From the NCBI GenBank assembly GCA_964604305.1, contig CAZRYM010000036.1:1-17184 (forward strand): a stretch of DNA of 17,184 nucleotides, written 5' to 3'. The stretch comes from JASUTC01 sp964604305 (GTDB lineage: Bacteria > Thermotogota > Thermotogae > MWEM01). Under the pieces are notes generated by a model. The model was not told the DNA's origin, ran no database searches, and was given only the letters and a program-made list of their open reading frames with translations. This document shows positions 8,143 through 14,715 of this stretch, piece by piece. How positions within the stretch are numbered: the stretch's first letter is position 1; each line of letters starts with the position of its first letter. The position numbers were made by a program, and so were the translations under genes.

Positions 8143-9842
8143 GCGCTTTTTCTCCCCTTTATAATGGTAAAAATAAACGTTGTGCCCTCACCGGGAGTTG
8201 ATTGCAAATCTATTTCACCCCCGTGTTTTTCCACGATCTTTTTACAGACAGCCAAACCGATTCCATTGCCGGAAAATTCTTTTCTTCCGTGAAGCCTCTG
8301 AAAAACCTGAAAAATACGTTCGAAGTATTTTTCTTCTATGCCAATTCCATTATCATGTATTGAGAACTGCCATTTTTCTTCCAACTCTTTAACACCTACG
8401 TGGATTTGTGGTGGTTTTTCACCACGAAACTTGATAGCGTTTCCAATAAGGTTCTGGAAGAGTTGTCTTAATTGCGTTTCATCACCTTTTACAATGGGCA
8501 ATGAATCGTGAGTAATATTGGCTTTACTCTCCTCAATGGCAATTTCCAAGTTATTTAGCGTATCTGAAAGCACCTTCATGCAGTTTACTTGTGTGAATTC
8601 CTTTTTTCTGGTACCTACTCTTGAATACTTAAGCAGGTCATTAATCAATGTCTGCATCCTTTTAGCGCCTTCAACAGCGAAAGTTATAAATTCATTGCCG
8701 TCTTCATCCAGTTTGTTTGCATATCGTTTTTCTATGAGCTGCAAATAACTGGTAACCATTCTAAGAGGCTCCTGAAGATCGTGTGAGGTAATGTATGCAA
8801 ACAACTCAAGTTCCTTGTTAGAACGTGTCAACTCTGCTGTTCTCTCGGTCACCATCTCTTCCAACTGCCTTTGATGTCTTTGTAACTCTTCTTCTACCTT
8901 TTTTCGCTCTGCAATCTCTTCTGTAAGTTCTTTTGTTCTTAACTGCACTTGAGAGCGGAGAAGAAAACTTCCAACTGCAAAAAAGAAGATAACCACGGCA
9001 CTTGCTGTCAATCCCCACAATAACCATTTGAACAAAGTCGTATCTTCGGGATTAGCGGAAAACCATTTCTCCAATGACTGATAGTAAATTGAATTTTCAT
9101 CATTTTTTATTGTCCTAATATGGTAATCAACCCTGTTTTTAAAGTATAATGAGAGCTCTGTATTGTTTGGAAAGGCGAAGTAAAGCGTTGAGGGTTGAAA
9201 GATAATGGGTGTGGTAACCAGATCAAAATCGGATAAATGCCGGATAGCAAAATCCTTACTGGCAACCCCTGCATGAACCTCTCCTTTTTCTACCGAATCA
9301 AATACTTCAATGTAATCGTCTTTTTCAACAAACGTGCAGTTTATGTTAAATGCATTTACAAGCGATTTCAAACCTTCCGGGCCTTCATAGTTCACGCTGT
9401 TTTTTAACACGGCAATCTTTTTATCGTCAAGATCAAGAATGGACTGAATGGCTTCTCCCTCTTGAGTGTAAATGCCCGACCAGCTTGTGTATACACTTAC
9501 ATCGGAAAAAAGATAAACTTGACGCCTCTTTTCAGTGAAAGCCACATCCGGCATGATATCAATTTCTCCCTTTTCCAATCGGTTCAAACATTGTTCCCAA
9601 GATCCAGCCACAAATTCAACTGACCACTCTTCCTGAGTAGCGATATAGCTGATAATGTCTGCCCAGAAACCTGAAGCGGTCCCATCCTCTTTAATGAATA
9701 GTTTAGGCTGATTTTGATAGAGCCCCACTCTTATTGAAGAAACTGATTCTGCAGAAAAAACTGAAACATATGAAAAAACCAGAGCAAAAAAAAGAAAAAG
9801 CAACCAAATGCTTTCTGATTTGATTGATATTTTTTTTGACAT
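8139..9842 (-). CDS. Sensor histidine kinase with periplasmic solute-binding (SBP_bac_3) domain
   Basis: This 567-residue protein opens with a signal peptide or anchor (residues 1-31, hydrophobic core LLFLFFALVFSYVSVF). A type 3 solute-binding domain follows (about 36-262). Its hallmarks are IRVGLYQNQPKLF, GTASGFWADII, GEIDIMPDVAFTEKRRQVYLFSD (R106/R107 lie where related binding proteins hold the ligand carboxylate) and KKIAVLKNS. A transmembrane helix (about 273-296) leads through a coiled coil to a phytochrome-like kinase: FAYITSHDLQEPLRMV with H354, N-box LFQNLIGNAIKF (N464/N468), G1 box DNGIGI (497-502) and G2 box GNGIGL (525-530). The likely input is a small solute such as an amino acid; the exact ligand cannot be read. 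It is the first gene of the operon, with a GGGGG ribosome site and a strong promoter about 80 nt upstream. Its stop overlaps the start of the Rcp1-like regulator. Confidence 0.92.
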   Translation of the reverse strand: MSKKISIKSESIWLLFLFFALVFSYVSVFSAESVSSIRVGLYQNQPKLFIKEDGTASGFWADIISYIATQEEWSVEFVAGSWEQCLNRLEKGEIDIMPDVAFTEKRRQVYLFSDVSVYTSWSGIYTQEGEAIQSILDLDDKKIAVLKNSVNYEGPEGLKSLVNAFNINCTFVEKDDYIEVFDSVEKGEVHAGVASKDFAIRHLSDFDLVTTPIIFQPSTLYFAFPNNTELSLYFKNRVDYHIRTIKNDENSIYYQSLEKWFSANPEDTTLFKWLLWGLTASAVVIFFFAVGSFLLRSQVQLRTKELTEEIAERKKVEEELQRHQRQLEEMVTERTAELTRSNKELELFAYITSHDLQEPLRMVTSYLQLIEKRYANKLDEDGNEFITFAVEGAKRMQTLINDLLKYSRVGTRKKEFTQVNCMKVLSDTLNNLEIAIEESKANITHDSLPIVKGDETQLRQLFQNLIGNAIKFRGEKPPQIHVGVKELEEKWQFSIHDNGIGIEEKYFERIFQVFQRLHGRKEFSGNGIGLAVCKKIVEKHGGEIDLQSTPGEGTTFIFTIIKGRKSA

Positions 9843-9927
9843 ATTTTCAGCCCCCGGAATTGATTAACTTATATACATTCCTGTGATAAGCCATTTCATA
9901 AATAATAAACAAGATGCTGAATGACTG

Positions 9928-9956
9928 ATTATATCAAATATAAGAGAATTAAGCAA
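9928..9956 (-). promoter_or_regulatory. Sigma-70 promoter of the four-gene phosphorelay operon
   Basis: On the minus strand the -35 box TTGCTT (9951-9956) and a perfect -10 box TATAAT (9928-9933) are separated by exactly 17 nt. Transcription would start near 9921, giving a leader of about 80 nt before the ATG at 9842. I see no riboswitch-like fold in that leader. No other comparable promoter was noticed between the four genes, in keeping with one transcript. Confidence 0.75.
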
Positions 9957-9993
9957 CCGGATTTTAGTCCAATTTTAGAATTTTTTGCGCAAA

Positions 9994-11034
9994 TCAAAAT
10001 AATGTTTTAAGGCTTTTTCTATACCTTCCCTGGTACCCCTTTACTTCATCCGCACAAATCATAGAATTCAAAATAGCTTCTTCAGTTGATTCCACCACCG
10101 CCTCAAACAACATATCCATACATGTTTCCTTTAAAGTCATCAATGTAGTGAACGAGCCGTTCTCTTTCTTTTGCAGGTTTCCAGTTGAAAAGGCGATGAC
10201 GATTTCACCGGAACCATGACCGGTGAATGAACCTGTTCTTGCAATCCCATTTTGAACTCGCTTGCAAATTCTTGTGAGTTGCCTTGATTCGAGAGGGATA
10301 TCAGTGGCAACAATGGTGATGATAGAGCCCTGGTCCTTTTCGTACTTTTCTTCTTTTTCTTCTTTTTCTTTGTACAGTCTTTTGCCTATTTTTTGCCCAT
10401 CCACCAACAGGTTTTTCAACAGACCGTGGTTTGACAGAACCAAAACACCCAAAGTAAATGTCTTATTATCAAACTTCATCAATCTGGAAGCAGAACCGAT
10501 ACCGCCTTTTAATTGATAGCAAGACATTCCCTTTCCCGCTCCTGCATCGCCCTCTTCAAAATCAGCTCTCGATTCCTTAAATGCGCAAAAAAGATGTTCT
10601 TTTCTTACTGCTCTGTCGGTAATTTTATTCAAATAACTATCATTACATTCAGCCACAACCGGGTTAAAACTATTCATTTCAATCCCCTCTTTTTGGCATT
10701 TTTCCAGCATATAGTCAATAAGGGCATCTTGCATAACTCCAACGTTCAAAGTGTTTGTGAGAACAATGGGACTTTCCAACCTCCCCAGTTCATTGATCTG
10801 AACAAGGCCTGTTGTTTTGCCAAATCCGTTGATAATAAACGAAGAACAAACAGGGCTGTTTTTGAAGGGGTTATCCGTCCCGGGTATAATCACTGTACAA
10901 CCTGTTTTATGATCCTTATTGTCGATTGTACAATGCCCTACCAGAACACCGTTTACATCTGTAATTTTATTCAATCTCCCCTTTTCCAACTCTCCTATAT
11001 GTATGCCATAGTCTTCGCTTCTCTTTTGGTTCAT
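9994..11034 (-). CDS. P1-family (S58) peptidase, DmpA/BapA-like aminopeptidase
   Basis: The ATG at 11034 is preferred because AAGGAG (11044-11049) stands 9 nt upstream; the frame could extend ten codons to a TTG at 11064. The 346-residue protein has the usual family length. Matching motifs are ITDVNGVLVGHCT (about 24-36), a GLVQINELGRLESPIVLTNT core (76-95), GDAGAGKGMSCYQLKGGIGSAS (162-183), LGVLVLSNHG with N202, and RTGSFTGHGSGEIVIAFST. In DmpA-type enzymes, self-cleavage before the serine of the GSG motif frees the N-terminal nucleophile; here that is G274-S275. Products would be alpha and beta chains of a cytoplasmic aminopeptidase acting on D-amino-acid or beta-peptide substrates, as known for the family. 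A Lys/Glu-rich insertion (222-233) is encoded by a simple purine-rich repeat. The gene is monocistronic and divergent from the GntR operon. Confidence 0.88.
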   Translation of the reverse strand: MNQKRSEDYGIHIGELEKGRLNKITDVNGVLVGHCTIDNKDHKTGCTVIIPGTDNPFKNSPVCSSFIINGFGKTTGLVQINELGRLESPIVLTNTLNVGVMQDALIDYMLEKCQKEGIEMNSFNPVVAECNDSYLNKITDRAVRKEHLFCAFKESRADFEEGDAGAGKGMSCYQLKGGIGSASRLMKFDNKTFTLGVLVLSNHGLLKNLLVDGQKIGKRLYKEKEEKEEKYEKDQGSIITIVATDIPLESRQLTRICKRVQNGIARTGSFTGHGSGEIVIAFSTGNLQKKENGSFTTLMTLKETCMDMLFEAVVESTEEAILNSMICADEVKGYQGRYRKSLKTLF

Positions 11035-11092
11035 CTCTATCCTCTCCTTTTTTCTGTCTTTCAATTTCTGTAAATTCTAACATACTCTCTGT

Positions 11093-11121
11093 TTGACAAC
11101 CACTGTACTATATGTTATAAT
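11093..11121 (+). promoter_or_regulatory. Consensus sigma-70 promoter of the GntR-ABC operon
   Basis: TTGACA (11093-11098) and TATAAT (11116-11121) match the sigma-70 consensus at every position and are spaced by 17 bp. Transcription should start near 11128, about 20 nt before the repressor start codon. So strong a promoter needs a repressor, which fits with the palindrome lying across its spacer and -10 box. Confidence 0.85.
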
Positions 11122-11125
11122 ACAG
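11103..11125. promoter_or_regulatory. Probable GntR (YtrA-type) operator, 23-bp palindrome
   Basis: The arms CTGTA (11103-11107) and TACAG (11121-11125) are perfect inverted repeats 13 bp apart. Inside them TATA (11109-11112) and TATA (11116-11119) are also symmetric. In all, 9 of 11 base pairs about the centre at 11114 agree. The element covers most of the spacer and the whole -10 box of the operon promoter, so a bound dimer would block RNA polymerase. The gene immediately downstream encodes a GntR repressor, so autoregulation is the simplest reading. As I recall, the B. subtilis YtrA operator also has short arms 13 bp apart. Confidence 0.7.
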
Positions 11126-11146
11126 ATAGAATCGGAGGTGTTTGGA

Positions 11147-11515
11147 TTGTGGATGCGGATAGAATTGAGGTCACCACTGCCTGTTTATGAGCAGATTAAA
11201 ATGGGAATAAAAGAAGCGATTATGATGGGGAAATTTAAACAGGATTCGCAAATACCATCGATCCGTGAATTGGCCAAAGACATACAGGTCAATCCAAATA
11301 CAGTTGCCCGAGCTTATAGAGAACTTGAAAGGGAGGGGATTATATTTTCAAGGCCAGGAATTGGTTTTATAATAAATGTTGGAAAGGAAGGCATAAAAAC
11401 CAAACTTATGGAAGATCTTGAGGGAGAATTATCTCCATTAATCAAAAGAATAAAAAAAGCAGGCGTTAAAAGAGAGGATATAAACGAGGTGATTGAAAAA
11501 TTATGGAAAGAATAA
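11147..11515 (+). CDS. YtrA-subfamily GntR transcriptional repressor
   Basis: The start is probably TTG at 11147, because GGAGGT (11134-11139) lies 7 nt upstream; ATG at 11153 is an alternative giving two fewer residues. The 122-residue protein has the short YtrA architecture. A GntR winged helix (about 10-78) contains LPVYEQIKMGIKEAIMMGKF, IPSIRELAKDIQVNPNTVARAYRELEREG and the wing FSRPGIGFIIN. A helical C-terminal dimerisation tail (about 84-122) follows in place of a large ligand-binding domain. Members commonly repress ABC transporter operons, several of which respond to envelope stress or antibiotics. Here it lies first in the operon under a consensus promoter overlaid by a palindrome, and its end overlaps the ATPase gene by 13 nt. 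The inducer is not evident from the sequence. Confidence 0.9.
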   Translation: MWMRIELRSPLPVYEQIKMGIKEAIMMGKFKQDSQIPSIRELAKDIQVNPNTVARAYRELEREGIIFSRPGIGFIINVGKEGIKTKLMEDLEGELSPLIKRIKKAGVKREDINEVIEKLWKE

Positions 11516-12384
11516 TGAAGGAAACATCAGAAAAGAAGGCTTTGACTATCAAAGGTCTTGATAAAATCTATAAAGGCGGTGTACATGCTGTCAAAGGCGT
11601 TGATTTTAGTGTGGATGAAGGTGAAGTTCACGCTCTTTTAGGTCCAAATGGTGCCGGGAAAACAACCACTATCAAATCAATTTTAGGTTTTATCAACTAC
11701 AAGGGAGATATCAAGGTATTTGGAGAAAACATCGATTCTGTAAGGGCAAATGTTGCATTTGTTCCCGAGGACAAAAGCTTTTATGAATTCATGACTCCCC
11801 AGACAGCGATAAAGGTTTGCAAAAATATCATTGACCAATTCGACCCGAATATGGCCTTTGATTTCATGCGTCGATTCTCTCTACCCATGAAAAAAAAGAT
11901 AAAGGGCTTCTCACATGGGATGAAAACATCATTGTATCTAAGTCTTTGTCTGGCCCAGCAGTCTTCTCTGTATATATTTGATGAACCCACATGGGGGCTT
12001 GACCCCATTCGAAGAGACGATGTGCTTGAAATCATTCGAAACCTTGTAATCGATGGAAAAACCGTCCTGTACACCTCTCATATCATATCAGAAGTGGAAA
12101 AAATAGCAGACAGAATATCTATCATGTTCGATGGGGAAATTCTTTTTTCAGGCTATACTGATGATATAAAAGCCAATTACAGAATATATTATTTACCTAT
12201 GGATTTTAAATTGAATGAAGAAATCAACTGCCTATCTGTTAAAAAAGAACGTGAAAAGATGATACTTCTGACTGATGATGAGCGTACGATACAAACTCTT
12301 CGTGAGTTGGATGAAACCGAAGAAGTGATTCCCAATTTAGAGATGTTTTTTCAGACTTTATTGAGGGGGAAGAATTATGTTTAG
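11503..12384 (+). CDS. ABC transporter ATP-binding protein (YtrB-like exporter ATPase)
   Basis: This 293-residue ATPase starts at ATG 11503, served by AGGTGAT (11487-11493); ATG 11515 is a possible later start. Motifs in order: an A-loop Tyr in KIYKGG (Y23), Walker A GPNGAGKTTT (47-56), a Q-loop region VAFVPEDKSFYEFM in which Glu stands where Gln is usual (85-97), a degenerate signature FSHGMKTSL (136-144), Walker B LYIFDEPTWGLDP with catalytic E161, and switch H193 in TSHIISEVE. A Trp in the D-loop lead-in (EPTWGLDP) is uncommon. The last 70 residues form the accessory C-terminal domain frequent in ABC-2 exporters. It should drive the permease encoded immediately downstream (8-nt overlap). 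The exported substrate is unknown; peptide antibiotic or lipid-type substrates are typical for this class. Confidence 0.9.
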   Translation: MERIMKETSEKKALTIKGLDKIYKGGVHAVKGVDFSVDEGEVHALLGPNGAGKTTTIKSILGFINYKGDIKVFGENIDSVRANVAFVPEDKSFYEFMTPQTAIKVCKNIIDQFDPNMAFDFMRRFSLPMKKKIKGFSHGMKTSLYLSLCLAQQSSLYIFDEPTWGLDPIRRDDVLEIIRNLVIDGKTVLYTSHIISEVEKIADRISIMFDGEILFSGYTDDIKANYRIYYLPMDFKLNEEINCLSVKKEREKMILLTDDERTIQTLRELDETEEVIPNLEMFFQTLLRGKNYV

Positions 12385-13162
12385 TAAAACGATGATGGAA
12401 ATGAAATTCAGGATATTCATCTTTGCCATCTTTTTTGTTTTGATGCTAGTTGTTTTAATTGTCACCAGACCGGTGATAGACGAAGTGATGTCACAGATGA
12501 GCATAGACAATGAGCAGCTGAAAGACCTGCCGGATTTCTTTAAAAACATGCTGACAGAAACCGCCCAAATTTCCAAAATGCTGGAAGATGACCAATTTTT
12601 TCTTTTGTCACAATGGTATTCTAAGAATTTTGGCCAGTTCCTGCCCCTTTTCGCCCTTATCATGACATTTGCAATATTTTCAAGGGAAGTGGATAAAGGA
12701 ACGATATTTTTTCTGCTTGCCAAGAAGAACCGACCGGCTATTTTTTGGGGAAAGGCTTTAACAGGATATTTGGTTGTTGTAGGAATGGTCGCTATCTTTT
12801 CCTTCACAGCACCAATCGCCATGATGCTATCGGGATATTCCGTTTCATTCACCCCGGAATTGTTCGCCATGATCGTGCAACAGATTATTGGGGTGACCTT
12901 TTTCTACGCCCTCTTTTTACTTTTTTCTATTCTGTTCAACGATCAGATAAAACCGGTATTAGCGGGTATTATCATTGCTGTGGGACTCCCATTCTTTTCT
13001 ATGTTCGAGAGTTTGAAATGGATAAACCCCTATCCCTACATACTTGGCAGCTCAATCATAAACAAAGGATCTTTTGATGGTGTTTATTCTTTAGTATTAA
13101 TTATCATAACAGCTGTGATCACATGGACGGGACTGGAAGTTTTCAAAAAGAAAGAATTTTAA
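12377..13162 (+). CDS. ABC-2 type membrane permease
   Basis: This 261-residue integral membrane protein has about six hydrophobic helices (roughly 12-30, 88-102, 130-152, 164-187, 193-209 and 235-253). A large external loop (31-87) between the first two is typical for ABC-2 permeases. The segment FSREVDKGTIFFLLAKKNRPAIFWGKAL (about 101-128) is the conserved cytoplasmic coupling region of the family. AGGGGGA lies 6 nt before the ATG, inside the end of the ATPase gene, and the 8-nt overlap implies coupled synthesis. With the ATPase it would form a half-transporter pair that dimerises. The gene ends one base short of the stop codon of a convergent peptidase gene. The substrate cannot be deduced. 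Confidence 0.85.
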   Translation: MFSKTMMEMKFRIFIFAIFFVLMLVVLIVTRPVIDEVMSQMSIDNEQLKDLPDFFKNMLTETAQISKMLEDDQFFLLSQWYSKNFGQFLPLFALIMTFAIFSREVDKGTIFFLLAKKNRPAIFWGKALTGYLVVVGMVAIFSFTAPIAMMLSGYSVSFTPELFAMIVQQIIGVTFFYALFLLFSILFNDQIKPVLAGIIIAVGLPFFSMFESLKWINPYPYILGSSIINKGSFDGVYSLVLIIITAVITWTGLEVFKKKEF

Positions 13163-13163
13163 A

Positions 13164-14282
13164 TCATTTGATATAATTAAAGGCCTTGAGGATACCTTTC
13201 AGGGCCTTTTCTGATTGTTTTAGGGCGTCCACTCGCCACAAATGATCTGAAGGATAAAACAACTGAGTGTATTCAGCTTTGTAATGATCTAAAAAATCCG
13301 GAGAGACCAGCCCTTTCTTTATCTTTCTTGCATTGATTGTATTTCTCAAAGATTTTAGAAGTCCTGATAAATCATCTCCAAAGGTACCGAATTCAAAAGA
13401 ACAGGCGAACAGTGTTTTATCAGGTGTGTGGACTCTCTTTAGATGGTAAAGATAATCGGTCATATCGCCGTTAATGGCGTAAAATTCGTCCTTATCCGTT
13501 TTCTTGACTTCCGGGTATGAGAAAAGACTTTTTAATTTGGAGGAAGAGTTCCTTTCCAAAGCGGAACTGACAATTGTCAACTTATCTTTAGGGCCATAAC
13601 CAGTGTGCAGGTCGATAAATACCATCTTATGAAATTCTTCCTGGAAAAGGCCCTTAAAAAAGTCAATCATGATTTGTGTGGAACGTTCATACCCATTACC
13701 TCCGTAAAAAAGTCCATCAGGCGATGAATATTGTCCGCTTAAAAGTGCTTTTTTAAAAGTCTCCGGTTTTGTCCTTATTAATTGTCCCAAAGTTGTGAAA
13801 AAGAAATCCAGCTTGTTGAAAAGTTGATCCCCTAAAACGGTAGTACTTTCAAAATAATCTCTTGCCGCCCTATACGATTCGTTTGGGATAATCTTATCCC
13901 AGCTTCTGACAAAATTTCTATTTAAATCTACATTGTTTTCGTTATTTCTCTCGTATCTTTTCATACCATATGGATTCACAGCATGAACCAATATAATAGA
14001 TGTATCTTCAGTAGACAGGACATCTTTAAATCGTTGGAGAAAAAAAGAGATCACTGCGCTTCCTACATATCCCTCAATACCATGTAGTCCCGAAGTCAAA
14101 CATAACAAATTCTTTTTCACTGGTGAACTGAACCGGGCGAAATCAATCGTAAGATTTTCCAAAACCTCTGTGTCCCATATTCTTACATCGCTCCAATGAT
14201 TTTTATATACGTTTACTGCCTCATGAAAGGCTGTTCTAGACTCTTCATAAGTTTTGTTGTAATACTTCATGTAATCAACCAT
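13164..14282 (-). CDS. DUF2817 family M14-like zinc carboxypeptidase
   Basis: The start at 14282 is chosen because AAGGTGG (14287-14293) stands 4 nt upstream; the longer frame from 14333 has no ribosome site. The 372-residue protein matches DUF2817, a branch of the M14 carboxypeptidase fold. Putative zinc ligands are H67 and E70 in SGLHGIEGYVGS, and H226 in VFIDLHTGYGP. NPYGMKRYERNNENNVDLNRNF (103-124) holds the substrate-binding Asn-Arg pair (N121, R122), and E297 in SFEFGTFG is the likely general base. No signal peptide is seen, so it is probably cytoplasmic. The family probably trims peptides or amidated small molecules; the true substrate is not known. The 3' end contains the terminator hairpin of the convergent permease gene. 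It stands alone, with a possible promoter at 14426-14434. Confidence 0.85.
   Translation of the reverse strand: MVDYMKYYNKTYEESRTAFHEAVNVYKNHWSDVRIWDTEVLENLTIDFARFSSPVKKNLLCLTSGLHGIEGYVGSAVISFFLQRFKDVLSTEDTSIILVHAVNPYGMKRYERNNENNVDLNRNFVRSWDKIIPNESYRAARDYFESTTVLGDQLFNKLDFFFTTLGQLIRTKPETFKKALLSGQYSSPDGLFYGGNGYERSTQIMIDFFKGLFQEEFHKMVFIDLHTGYGPKDKLTIVSSALERNSSSKLKSLFSYPEVKKTDKDEFYAINGDMTDYLYHLKRVHTPDKTLFACSFEFGTFGDDLSGLLKSLRNTINARKIKKGLVSPDFLDHYKAEYTQLFYPSDHLWRVDALKQSEKALKGILKAFNYIK
13179..13213 (+). terminator. Terminator hairpin of the GntR-ABC operon, inside the convergent peptidase gene
   Basis: A 10-bp stem (13179-13188 with 13200-13209, core AAAGGCC/GGCCTTT, one G-T pair) closes an 11-nt loop. 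TTTT and a T-rich stretch follow on the plus strand. It lies 17 nt after the permease stop but within the last codons of the minus-strand peptidase. It cannot serve as that gene's terminator, because it precedes the stop on that strand. Confidence 0.55.
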
Positions 14283-14615
14283 TAAACCACCTTTTGTTAC
14301 CTTAATGTCCGAAGTTGATCTGTTGAGTTCCATCTACCGTTCTCACACAAACGATCTTATTGGAATGTCTCTCATCACACAAACCTTTTAACAGTTAGCG
14401 AGGATATTTTATGAATGTGTGTTCAATTATATCATCATGACTGAATAAACAGGCAGAAAATACCGATTTTATTGTGAATGACTGAGAAAAGGAAAACTTT
14501 TACACAAATAACAATTTAATCTGTCTGTTTATTGGAAAGCTGTGAAAACGCTCGATTGTGTTTAGGATCATTTCAATTGTTACAGTAAGTTCAAGAGGCT
14601 TTTTTTCAGAATCAT
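14283..14615. other. Divergent intergenic region upstream of the peptidase and secreted-protein genes
   Basis: No convincing gene is present between the two divergent starts. AATAAACAGGCAG (14444-14456) and CTGTCTGTTTATT (14521-14533) form an inverted repeat with one G-T position, 64 nt apart. This could fold or bind a regulator, though chance is possible in such AT-rich DNA. Promoters are listed separately. I see no RNA gene or mobile element. Confidence 0.5.
14426..14434 (-). promoter_or_regulatory. Possible extended -10 promoter of the DUF2817 peptidase
   Basis: On the minus strand TGATATAAT (14434 down to 14426) is an extended -10 element with a perfect TATAAT. No good -35 box lies 16-18 nt upstream, which is tolerated for extended -10 promoters. 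The leader would be about 135 nt. This rests on the -10 match alone. Confidence 0.4.
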
Positions 14616-14644
14616 TTGACATTTATACGACATAGACTTATAAT
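14616..14644 (+). promoter_or_regulatory. Consensus sigma-70 promoter of the secreted-protein gene
   Basis: TTGACA (14616-14621) and TATAAT (14639-14644) are perfect consensus boxes with a 17-bp spacer. Transcription should start near 14651, giving a leader of about 65 nt before the ATG at 14716. The leader holds an A/T hairpin (14655-14672), and ATAAGTCT at 14681-14688 is the inverse of AGACTTAT at 14634-14641, which overlaps the -10 box. Confidence 0.85.
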
Positions 14645-14715
14645 AGTTATATATCTTTTTTTACAAAAAAAGCAGGCCACATAAGTCTTATAAAATCTTA
14701 AAGGGGATGTCTGTT

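Noticed and set aside
9843..9920. Possible riboswitch in the leader of the sensor kinase gene
   Set aside because: No stable paired elements or known aptamer core could be seen in about 80 nt.
9984..9993. Perfect palindrome TTTGCGCAAA after the P1 peptidase stop
   Set aside because: It is too short and is followed by no T tract on the minus strand, so I do not call it a terminator; chance is likely.
10513..11073. Plus-strand open frame of 186 codons
   Set aside because: It is wholly antisense to the well-supported P1 peptidase, has no ribosome site and resembles no protein I know.
12358..12870. Minus-strand open frame of 170 codons
   Set aside because: It is antisense to the ABC-2 permease gene, which has clear membrane helices and a coupled start.
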